From: Theobroma cacao
Taxonomy: Eukaryota; Streptophyta; Magnoliopsida; Malvales; Malvaceae
NCBI RefSeq assembly: GCF_000208745.1
Contig: NC_030851.1
Coordinates: 11,419,859 to 11,483,858, forward strand
Direction: 5' to 3'
DNA length: 64,000 bases
The position numbers were made by a program, and so were the translations under genes. The notes beneath the pieces are model-generated. The model saw only the letters and a list, made by a program, of their open reading frames with translations. It was not told the origin of the DNA and searched no databases. Every line of letters begins with the position of its first letter. Positions within the stretch are counted from its first letter, which is position 1. Positions 38,300-48,534 of this stretch are shown here, piece by piece.

Positions 38300-39770
38300 A
38301 GATTAATGTTTAAAATTAGGTGTTTTTGGTTATTTTTCTTAATTAGCTGAGATCATGTTGAGTTATTTTAATTTGAGCTGTTTTAGTTTAATTTTATCAT
38401 ATATTGCTTTTAGTTTAGTTATTACTGATTTAGCCCATTGCTCTTAAAGGTTCTTAAATGAAAAGACCTCAATTGGTAATGAACCGTACAAGCATGGCTA
38501 GTGTTTTTTTGTACATACTACAATATTTTGAGCATAACTCTCATTACAGAAGTCCAATTAACATGGTTCTTAAACCATTGGAAAGTTAAGAGATAGAGCT
38601 ACAACTTTCATGTTTACCACTTCACCTAGTTCATATCAGAGCAAGGAGAAAATTGCATCACAATAGGATGAACTACAATAGAATCTGCTCAAAGGAGCCA
38701 ACGTCACGGCCTTAAAGAGGTTAGGGTCGCGGCTCCATGATGTGAAAAGCACTATACATTGACCAGAGAGGACAGCATCATGGCTTTAATAGAGGAGAGC
38801 CACGGTGCTGTGAAGAATCAATACACCATACTTCCACCCAAGGCTAAGGCATTGCAGTGCCCAAGGACAGTGGCCGTGGTGTTAACCCGACAAACCTAGC
38901 ATTTAGTTTTTTGATTTTTTTTTATAAAATTAGGTTTTTGAGGGATATTTAAAAGGGACTTTTGAGAGCAATATAAGAGGACATTTAAAGAAGGTTTTTT
39001 GGAGAAAAAAGTAGCCATCAAGCAAATAAGAAAGTAAGGAAAAACAAGGAAGATTAAGGATTCAAAATCTGATAATTCTTAGTTTCTCTCTCTACTTTTG
39101 TTCTTCTTTCACTTTCTTTGACTTATATTGATGGTTAATTTTTTTTGGATTGTGTTTTTAGTTGTAGTTACGAACTAAATTTATTTATTTAGGATTGCAA
39201 TTGAACTCAACATGTAGTTTGAATTTTTTTTTCTCTCTTTAGCTTATGATCACTGGAATATGAGTTGTTTATTCCAATTTTGTATTTAATGTTTCTAATT
39301 GTTTGATCACCACTTAGTAGATCTCAAAACCTAAAAACAACTTGATGAAAAGAGTTTAGAGTAAACCACGAATGGAAAGAAAACCCTTCCGAATCGCTAG
39401 GTTTGGGATTTTGTCTGTACTCACTTTTAAATGCTCAAAAAAGTGCCAGACAGTCATTTATGTATACTACTTCTATTTTTTTGGTTTATACTTTTTTGGT
39501 TTATAGAGCATGGAGAATAGTATCTCTAGGGTATAAAATATATTTAATGTTTGCCTAAATTCCTATTTAGATTTATTAGTTACACTAGTATTGTTGGACA
39601 TAGGTTTATGGTTATCGGATGTCTCTATGGGCTAAACACCTTGGCAAATTGGAAGATAGTTCTCAAGAACCGCAAAGCCTAGAATGTGTTTCTAATTGTT
39701 CTAAATTATGTTTTATTTTATCTATACTTGAAGTTTATGGCTGGATGAGAGCAGAAAAAGTCTACCGGTG
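38300..39770 (+). repeat. Possible LTR remnant of unassigned family
   Basis: The paired GC-richer words GTCACGGCC...GTCGCGGCTCC and ATCATGGC...GCCACGGTGCTG (38700-38820), a TATA-like GCAATATAAGAGG (about 38970) and a long leader recall some Ty3-type LTRs. I could not fix either end, and the call is tentative. Confidence 0.25.
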
Positions 39771-39868
39771 GTAAGTTTTTTTTTTTTGCTCAAGTTTGTT
39801 AAGATCCATTGTTAATGCATGCATAAAAGTATGTTCATTTCTAATCTTGCAAATGATGTGTTTTTCAT

Positions 39869-40413
39869 ATTCTAGGAGGAAAAAAGAAGGAAATGGAGGA
39901 GACTAGTTTGGGTCTCTCCTTTACTAAGGATGAGAATTTCAGGGAATGGTACTCTGAGATATATTTTGTTGCAATGATACAATTCCTTTGTGATTGTTAT
40001 ACTACTTTATTGGGATCTGAGTATCTTATGATTATATCATACATTTTGGCTTTGTAGGTTGCTGTCAATAGTGAAATGATTGAGTGCAATGCCATTTCTA
40101 GCTATTATATTCTGAGGTCATGGGCAATTTCAACTGGGAGATTAAGTCATAATATTTATACTCATTGCAGTTTAATTAGTAAATAGCAAGTGTTAATTAA
40201 TTACAAGGGAAAAAATGGCCACGGATGCCATTCCTTGGTTTTTTTTTCTTTACCTTTCTTTTAACTCATTTGTGATGTTAAATTGCACACATTCTTTGAC
40301 GTGGAAATCAAGAAAACGAAAGTCAAGAACTACTATTTCCCTTTCTTTGTATCTCCAAGTGTTTTGCAAAAAGAGAAAGATCACATTGAGGGTTTTGCTC
40401 CAAAGATGAGAAT
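39869..40413 (+). pseudogene. Prolyl-tRNA synthetase gene fragment, introns retained
   Basis: Three exon pieces match the start of the eukaryote-type ProRS catalytic core, which attaches proline to its tRNA. Piece 1 (about 39870-39958) encodes SLGLSFTKDENFREWYSE. Piece 2 (40058-40146, after a TTGTAG acceptor) has NSEMIE, then YYILRSWAIS. Piece 3 (about 40288-40413) has FFDVEIKK, then [20 protein letters not shown] and EGFAP. Frame is lost soon after EGFAP, where VAWVTKSG would follow, and the donor after piece 1 reads AT instead of GT. The full protein is over 500 residues, so only a small part is here. Retained introns argue for DNA-level capture, not reverse transcription, fitting a Helitron cargo. 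Confidence 0.8.
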
Positions 40414-40569
40414 TAAGTTTTTGGGCACAATTGGCCTTGTGGAATGTGCTTCATATTGGAATTGTTAATTTTTTTTTTAACGAAATTTCTTGAAGTCATT
40501 TGAATCTCATTTTGTCCCTAAAAGAGCAAGACTATTCACCAGTAAGCTTTAATTTATATCAATCTTTGG

Positions 40570-40730
40570 TCTTAGAGGTTTGTAACTAAGAAAAAGCAGC
40601 AAAATTCTATTGAAACAATCCCTGAGTTTTGTAAGTTCATCAAAACAAGAAAAAGACAGTTTGTGTTTGGAAGGATTGGCATAATTTTAAGGTATATGCA
40701 GAAAAAGTTAGGTTTATGTCAAAGTTGAAA
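40570..40730 (+). other. Unidentified exon-like reading frame beside the ProRS fragment
   Basis: A frame of about 50 codons (contains FVTKKKQQNSIETIPEFCKF and FVFGRIG, stop TGA near 40728) is protein-like but has no start. I do not recognise it. It might be a second captured fragment. Confidence 0.25.
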
Positions 40731-41390
40731 ATGTTGTAAACTCATTATGTAGCAATATTATAGGTTTTTGTTTTTTTACCATAAATGAGGAAAGAGATGT
40801 TTCTTTTTTTCAACTTATGACTGTTTATTATTTTTATTTGGTTTTAAAGATTTAATTATTTAGATTGTATGTTTTGATATGTTATCCAATTAATCACATC
40901 CAACTTCCAAAGACTAAAACAGGAAAATAAATGAAAGTTCAAAAACTTTTTTGCTTAGAAAACTATCTTTTTTTAGAATACTTTTTTCTTTTTTTAAAGT
41001 TGATAACAAAATTTCCACCAATTTTGCAATAAACATTCATCTTTTTTATTCTTGCCTTTTAAACTATATATAATTAACACAATTTATTTAATTATTTATA
41101 CATTACTGGGTATTATTTTTATCATAACAAAGCCTGTTGAACTATTTATCCATTACTGTATATCATTTTTACCGTAGCATAATCTATCTTTTTACATTTG
41201 CATCATAACAAATACATCATTTTATTTCTTTTTCTTTAAACAATTTATAACAATTATAATACTAAAAATTATTAACATTAATAAACAATTCTTGATTCTA
41301 CTAATTTAAATTTTTTATACTAAACTTTTAACATCAATTGTTCATAAAATTTACAAACCCGTCGCGTAGAATGGGTATTTTTCCAATTAG

Positions 41391-42228
41391 TTATTACACC
41401 TAGGAATTACCAAATTAATCAAAGCAGAAAAAAAAGAATATAAATTGTAACTCACGCTTTAACAGAAAAAGAGCTGTAGTTAAATCATCATGAAAACTTT
41501 ACTGACAAAATGTAAATCATTGATAATTAGATGGATGGCATGCGGAAGTTTATTGGACTTTTATTCTTTTAAAATTTCTGAGTCATTTTTGGACTTATTT
41601 AATTCGGTTTTTGAGCATGTACCTTCCCAGCCGCCGTTTGTACACCTGAAATCAAAGCAAGCTTTAACATATTGCTTAGGGTTAATGACGTTCAATAGGA
41701 ATTGAATAGATCATATATATCATGAATTTGTGACCGACTAAAATCTACCTCTGATGAGGTCTTGTCTTAGTGTTGCCAAGTTCAAATACCATCATGTATA
41801 GGTTTGGTGTAGCTTTATATTGGATCTATCCAGTGATTGTGTAACTACTGCTTGTATACATGTTACTTCACATGAAAAAAGATGAGTTGCTGCTTTAATA
41901 GCACTGGTATGGTTTTCTCTTGTTTACTATCTTTTGATCAATTGTATATAAGGGTTTTGCAGAATATTAAATTCAGCGCATGATTAATAATTGTGCAAAC
42001 CCAATTGATTTTGCTGATTTGAATCAAGAGAACAATAGCTACCCTTAAATGTATACAATCAAGTCCAATGTGAAACGGTATAGTCTTCAATCCTTTTTGA
42101 TTTGCAAAGCTTAAAAATTGTGCAAAAACAAGTGAGATTAGAAAATAAAACATGAAAGATTCCCATAACTTAGTCTTCCGGGTCTTTAAATGTATCCACT
42201 GTAGTGTGTATTTCATTCCTGAACAACA
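41391..42228. other. Intergenic, 3' flank of the E6-like gene
   Basis: A 71-codon plus-strand frame (41490-41705) and a 92-codon minus-strand frame (41938-42216) have no recognisable family. The second lies directly downstream of the E6-like stop codon and is probably its 3' untranslated region. Confidence 0.5.
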
Positions 42229-42960
42229 TCAGGGCACATACTCTTCTTGGCTCTCCTGGAACTCTCCCATGGAGTTGAACTCATTGGAGTTCTCTGTATT
42301 TCCATAGTAACCTTCATTTTTAGAAGTTTCTTTACCTGACTCATATCCTTCAGGATAATAATTCACATTTTCCACGTCATAATAGTACTTGCCACCTTCC
42401 ACAGATCTGGTGTCGCTCATTCCTTGTCTCTCAGTCTCATACCCATTGTTGTTGTAGTTGCTGGCGTAGCCATTAGTCTTATAGCTACTTGAGTAGCCAT
42501 TGTTGTTGTAGTTGCTGGTGGTGTAGCCATTGTTGTTGTGATTGCTGGTGGTGTAGCCGTTGTTGTAGTTGTAGTTTCTGGTGGTGTAGCCATTGTTGTT
42601 GTAGCTGTTTTTCTCATAGCCCGTCTCAAATTTTTCATCGTCAAGTTCTTCAGCGAGAAGATCATTTTCGAAAGTGGTAGCAGTGGTGGGAGTGTGGGTA
42701 GTGCTGACAGGATCTTTTGCAGGAGGGAACATACCAGAGCCCTGACCATAAAGGCCATAATAAGGATCTTGACTCTCAGAGTTAGCCGGTTCTGGTGCTG
42801 GTGCTGGTGCTGGCGTCGGTGTAGGTACCTCATCAGGAGAAATTCTGGCCCCAAGATGGAAGATCTTGCTAAAGAACTTGCTCTCCCTAGCTTGAATCTG
42901 GACATAGGAGGATAGCATTAGAAGGAAGAAAAAAGTAAAGCGCTTTGCAAAGGAAGCCAT
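42229..42960 (-). CDS. E6-like secreted protein, 243 aa, single exon
   Basis: The family is named after cotton fibre protein E6, an abundant secreted protein of unknown biochemical role, often linked to cell walls of elongating cells. Residues 1-24 form a signal peptide (hydrophobic FFFLLMLSS, likely cleavage after QIQA). Then come a Pro/Ala stretch (46-58, PTPTPAPAPAPEP), YGLYGQGSG (68-76), an acidic segment (98-113), and five to six NNNGY-type repeats (about 118-175). The diagnostic block QGMSDTRSVEGGKYYYDVE (179-197) and an acidic tail ending QESQEEYVP follow. Cotton E6 has the same order (signal, YGLYG, Asn/Tyr repeats, GMSDTR, GKYYYD). The frame extends to a Met at 42996, but the TATA box at 43011 puts that Met at or before the transcript start, so 42960 (MASF) is chosen. 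Confidence 0.88.
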   Translation of the reverse strand: MASFAKRFTFFFLLMLSSYVQIQARESKFFSKIFHLGARISPDEVPTPTPAPAPAPEPANSESQDPYYGLYGQGSGMFPPAKDPVSTTHTPTTATTFENDLLAEELDDEKFETGYEKNSYNNNGYTTRNYNYNNGYTTSNHNNNGYTTSNYNNNGYSSSYKTNGYASNYNNNGYETERQGMSDTRSVEGGKYYYDVENVNYYPEGYESGKETSKNEGYYGNTENSNEFNSMGEFQESQEEYVP

Positions 42961-43010
42961 GGGAAAATAGTAGTGTAAGTTGATGGCAAGCTCCACTAGT
43001 TATAAAGTTC

Positions 43011-43020
43011 TTTTTATAGG
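43011..43020 (-). promoter_or_regulatory. TATA box of the E6-like gene
   Basis: On the minus strand CCTATAAAAAG ends about 50 bp before the chosen start codon, which would give a short leader. Strong match and spacing. Confidence 0.65.
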
Positions 43021-43908
43021 GCTTTGTTGCTCTCTTGATGACCGGGCAATTATGCGCCGATTGAGGAAAGGGAAAGAAAATGATGACGTGTAGGGCATGC
43101 AGCATGTGCATTCCATGAATATGTCTAACATGCGAGACACCTAAAATCTTCATTGATCTCAGTCAAAAAGGAGGTTATTTTAATTTCCTTTTTCTACCAG
43201 CTGAATGATCAGGCTCCTCTCTTTTGCTTTCCTTAAACGGTGGGGAATGAAAATGGGTCCTATATGTATGTCAGTTAAGTTAGTTAGGTGTACACTATAT
43301 CGATCTACAAGAAAAGAAGTTGAAAACTGAAATCTCCTCTCTTCTTTTTATGATCAGTTAAGGCGAGAATCATTGCTTTGACATCGGCATGCTCTTTTGG
43401 CTTAGCTTGTGATAATTAATCCAAGGAATGATGCCATCCATATATATGCTAAACTTTCATTTTGCTCTCGTGGAATATATATATACTGAGCAATGGCGTA
43501 GGATGTTTTTCTATTGTAGTTGATCAAGGGAAATCATTGCGTTTGATTACCTCAAACGTTGTTGTTGAGATGGACATTGACATTTCTTTGAATCGGCTAA
43601 CGCATTGAAGAGCAACGGAGACGCATGTTGCTTGAATTCAAGTGAATGCCTAACTTAGCCGACATCTATATATGTCATTTTGGATTGCACATGCTCTTGG
43701 TTAATTAGCTCCTGGACCACCAATGGCAGACAGACTAATCTTCCTTTTTCATGCCTGAATGTTTCTCCATTTTCTCGCAGTTCCCTTTAAGTCCATCAAT
43801 CACATATTTGCACTGCAAACCAAAAGCGTTTAGCTTCAAGATCAAGTTAAATTTACTCTCGGCATTGACCAGGTTAAGTAAGATTTTATGAAGAAAAAGA
43901 CACATACG

Positions 43909-43942
<34 letters not shown>

Positions 43943-46900
43943 GCATGCTTGGTACACTCTAGTCATTACTTTCTTTAAGTAATCTTGAAGGAATATAGAT
44001 GTTTTGCTGGCGTGATGCGCGGGGAGGCTTGAAATTGAAGTCCTATAACTCCCTAATATTTCCTACATTTGACCTCTTTTTCTGGTGTGTGAACATTTTG
44101 ACTTTTTTTAAAAAAAGAATTAAAAGAAAAAATATGACACTGAGGGCTCATGTATATTCCAATTTAGTAGGCTCATTTAATAATATAATACTAATCAACT
44201 TTGTTTGGAGTTTCAATTAAAACTTACCATACTCTTCATAATTGAACTCAAATACCCAACTACTAAAATTCATTGTTAATTTTTATTATTTCCCAAGTAA
44301 TTTACATTAATTTTTTAGAATTTTAAATTATTTCTTACATCTATATTTCAAGAGATGGACTACCAAATTTAATATAAAAAATCAGGATATATTTTGCAGT
44401 TATAAATAGTAAAGTAGTTCGACATTAATGAACAATCTTCTACATCCAGAATGAGGTAGACTGAAAAAAGGTCCACCCTTTTTACTTAGATGTTAAATTT
44501 TGGTTACAAGATGATGATTGAGTTTAGCAAGTTAGCTGTGTAATTTGTGCCCTCAAACTAAAAGTATAAATGAGTAAACAAATTGGCTTTCGGGCACAAT
44601 AATGAGGCATCCAGTTTTGCAAGTGGGCTTATTAGGGGAAATTACAGGCTTGTTTGAAAGTCCCTAAGCTCACTTTTTTAAAGATGTTGGGCCTAATAAG
44701 TAGGAAACATTCAATTGCTAACTGCTTGCCAAGCCGAGCCCAATGTCTGAATGGATCCTCGAGGACCCAAGTACGACAACGGGGCATTTTATGATCTCAA
44801 GCTCCTCGCAAAAGGTGGGTTGGGTGATCAACATTTCAACACTAGAAGTTTAGGATGGATTTTATCAAAACAATAAATAAAATCTCAATTAAATCTTACT
44901 AATAAAAAACATCACACATTTTTTAATTACATTAACCATAGTGTTCTTCAATGTATTAAATGTAACAGAAATATTAACCCACTAAAGGATTAAAGAAAAC
45001 CATAGTTGGATTTTTGTTAAAAAAAAAAATGCACAAGGAGCATTGAAAAAGAAAAGGTTAAATTCCTAATAATCTACTTTCTGAAAGAAAAAATTAAAAG
45101 GTTTGAATATTTTTAGGCATAAACTTTTGGACAAGAGATGATTGTCTCTTATTTTTGTGTCAATAAATGAATTAAAAGTTAGAAACAAATTTGAATACAT
45201 AATAAAATAAAACTTTTGAAAATAGTTAAGAGAGAAAAGATAAACCATATCCAATTATCCATGCATTACTGACAAGACGAAGTTAGGAATTTTTTTGAGT
45301 GGTTTCATATTCAAAGTAGGACTTAAATTTTTGAAGAGAGAGGGTAATTTAAGTTTATCTTTTTTTTAGTAAAATCTTACATTATAAAAATAATTTTTTT
45401 TTGTCTTTCCATATAATATTTAAATATTAGTATATAAATTACTTTTTGATAAATTAACTTTAATTTGAAATCTTTAACCTCACCCTCTACAAAATTGTAA
45501 AAAAATTAATGAGTTCATGAACATCATTAACTACATAAAAGTCTAACATAATTAATATAAATAAATGGTGTCATGTGGATACTACTTGTCTAAAGGTAGA
45601 TCCATCCATGATTACCAATTTATAATGAGAGAATGGAGAATAGAAAACAAGATAGCAAGCTCGAAATAATTGATTATTGCATTAACAGGATTTAATTATA
45701 TGCCATCTATTATACTTTGAGAAATTTCTTTTTAGAGTTTTTTGTTTTTTTTTTCTTTCTCTTTGGGGGAAAACTACAAGTAAGGGTAACGGACGAAATT
45801 TTTGTTGTTTTATACCATGGTAAGAAATATTTACTAATTAACAAGGAAATAGAAACTTTTTTATTTATGAAGAAGGAAATCATAATTCCTATTTTATCTT
45901 TATATTTCTAAATTAGATTCTGTTTAAAATTTGTAGGCTTTAGGAGAGAGAGAGAGAGAGAGAGAGAGTAGAGAGGAGCCGTCTATAACAGCACAGTTGA
46001 TCAATAATCATCGAGCGGTTGGATTTTGGCAACAGGGGCTATCGATCGGCAGTGGTCATGGGCAGCGGGAAAGAAGAAAATCTAATACTAAGGGTAAAGT
46101 GGTAATTGTATTTTCCTACTTAAAATAAACAAGCGTTTCTATTTCCAGAAACAATGATCCATTTTTCTTATTCTTCGATGTTGATTTTCTCCTGTTACTT
46201 CAAAACGATGAATAAATAAATAAATAATGTTAGAGGAAGGGTCTGCCACGTCGTCATCTTGATGGCTTCAAACGTTGGATTTTACAGTACTTCCTTGCAT
46301 AGGTGGGCCCCTAACCTTTTCTCACTTAATCCCGTGGCTATAAATGATTCTCACTTGACAATCACATTTTCAGCTTTGCCGGAAGAAAAAGGAATTAAAT
46401 AATACAGAAAAGGTACCGTTCCTTTCTTAATAAAAAATATTCCAATTTTGTTCAGTTTTTTCTTAATGACAACTCCTAGAAATTCGTGCCACAACTACGA
46501 CGATCATAAAAGTAGGCCCACCCGTAGCCAATCAGAGCCCCCTGATTGACAATGTGGTCCTATTAAGTCTCTGCACTCACTGACTTTTGTCTGTAGTTTT
46601 TCTTTCTCGTTAGAATCATCTGCCCGTACTTTGATGAGAACCACAATTTGCAAGGGTGCCTCTTAATCTTAAATACAAGGACTTTCATCTTAAATAAATT
46701 AAATAATGTGTTTGAACGAACCATTGATAATTAAATTAAAGATTCATTTCAAATTAATGACTTGTCATTATTAAGTTATGCGTTGTCCACTAATGTTTAG
46801 TCTAAATTGATGAATAATAGACCATATATATAAAATCATACTATATAGAAAAGGTAAAAACCTCACTAAATGCATCAAATTGATACATCAATTTTGTCTT

Positions 46901-48534
46901 GTTTTATCATTAATGCATCGAATCAGTGCATATAGCTACATATGGAAGGAACATCCACACATCTTACATATTACATACATAGAAATGATAGATAAATAAA
47001 GAGAGAGAAAGAGAAAAGAAATGTGATGTGATGTATATTGGAAAACGGATATGTAAAAGAAAATACAATAAATTACGCTTTGATTAAGTATCCTTACTCA
47101 TTAGCAAAATTTGGTAGATACAAAGTCAACATGATTATAAGCTTTAATGTCTAATCTTGAAATGTTGAATGTTTATCAAGTCTCTTAAAAAGTTCATGCC
47201 AACTAATTTAAAATCTCATTTTCATAGGATAAACTTCACCTATAATTCTTGTGATTTTAACTTTTCTTATGACATTTTGTAATTTTTTTCCCTTAATTAA
47301 TTAGAATCTTATGAAAATGGTTTTTCCAATTAACACATTGTGGATCATTTCTGTTCTGACAAAAGGTTGAATTGTTAGTTTTAACTAATAAAATTATCAA
47401 AATATTTGTAATTCAAAGTTAATTCATTTGTTCACCTTAAAAATATTTTTATAATTTTATGAAGAAAAATTAACAGTAAAATTTAACCTAAAAATAATCT
47501 TTAAAAATTTTATAATAAAAATAGCTTCACATTCAAGAGAGTTGGAGGGATGTCTACTAATCAAGTATCCTTTCAAAAAAGACGACTAGTACGACTAATT
47601 TAGATAAAGGCATGTGCTTATGCAGTAAAGCTAATTAAGTTGATGTTACATTAGTGGTTAGAAATTAATTTAGAATGCTCCCAACAATCTTGGTGACGAT
47701 ATCTTCCTATACAAATTTAATTTGCAAGTGTTTCTTTCCACTTCAATCGCAAATCAGTGACTAGAAGGAAACCATGCAATGCCTATTAATAGGTTTTCTA
47801 TGCTTTATGAAAAGCCATGTAATGTGTCATGGTCCTCGCGTGGACGTGAATATCATATAGTCAAGATAATGCTTTTAGCAGGTAGAGTCATAAAATCCCA
47901 CATCGAAGAGAAACTTTTAGCTAAGAGTAAGGGTGGATGTTAGCCATGAATTTCACATTAGCAAAAAAAAAAAAAAAACTCTCAATGAAGAGTAAGAGTG
48001 AATGTCATAATCCTAGAAAAGGGAACTATAAATATTACATTAACTATGTACTAAAGTGATATTAGGCATACAAGGGTTCACAATACTTTAAACTATAAAA
48101 TTTTTTTTGTAGGATAAAACTGTGAGACTAGTGAGTCAAAACAGACAATACCTCATAGAGATTGGTATAGACTGTAACACAACAGCTATGTTCTAATTAA
48201 GCTTCGTACTATTGAGGTCTCTTGATAATAAGTTGCTTATTATAATCTCATTCATAAAACCATTACAAAATTGGCTTTATTATCAGACATGGATCGGCAA
48301 GAGTAATAAATAAAGCTGTCCTTGCAAGGGAACAAGAACAACCAAGTTCTACTAAAGATTGATAATAAAATTAAAAAAAAAGGAGAGAAAAAATCTTAGA
48401 AGATTAGATTTCTACATGAACCATTAGATTCCTAACATGGGTAATATCGTCGAATTAAGGGATTTCCACAGTCTTGAAATCACCATTAGAGACAGCCGCG
48501 CCTTCGGAGGGATGTTTCTAGTAAGGATCGGAGA
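43021..48534. other. Intergenic region with microsatellites and promoter-like stretches
   Basis: It holds an (AT)n run at about 43912-43937, an (AG)n run at about 45943-45968 and a poly-A run near 47963-47977. At 46225-46380 a GTGGGCCCC word is followed by GGCTATAAATG, and at 46500-46540 a CCAAT box appears, but no reading frame follows either. A 25-codon minus-strand frame at 43735-43812 starts after a CAG and ends TAG (KYVIDGLKGNCEKMEKHSG); its origin is unknown. No RNA gene was recognised. Confidence 0.5.

Larger units (their letters stand above)
35989..41390 (+). mobile_element. Candidate Helitron (5.4 kb) carrying host-gene fragments
   Basis: The 5' end TCCTAGATGTATTGTTTCAATC (starting TC at 35989, preceded by A) is followed by the palindrome-like AATTGAACGCCAAGTGTC...TTCAATT, the same arrangement as in the Helitron starting at 56602. 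The 3' end has ACCCGTCGCGTAGAATGGGT as a decayed hairpin and TTAG at 41387-41390, followed by T (canonical CTRR with C to T). Insertion between A (35988) and T (41391) fits Helitrons. No Rep/helicase coding sequence is visible, so it is non-autonomous. Inside are T-rich tandem repeats, an LTR-like stretch and a prolyl-tRNA synthetase fragment. Confidence 0.5.

Noticed and set aside
42417..42915. Frames of 162 and 125 codons overlapping the E6-like gene
   Set aside because: They are shadows of the Asn/Gly/Tyr repeat in other frames (Thr-rich or Val-rich runs); the E6-like frame has a signal peptide and family motifs.
46225..46700. A promoter of an unseen gene (GGGCCC, TATA and CCAAT-like words)
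   Set aside because: No reading frame or splice pattern follows on either strand, so only promoter-like words can be stated.
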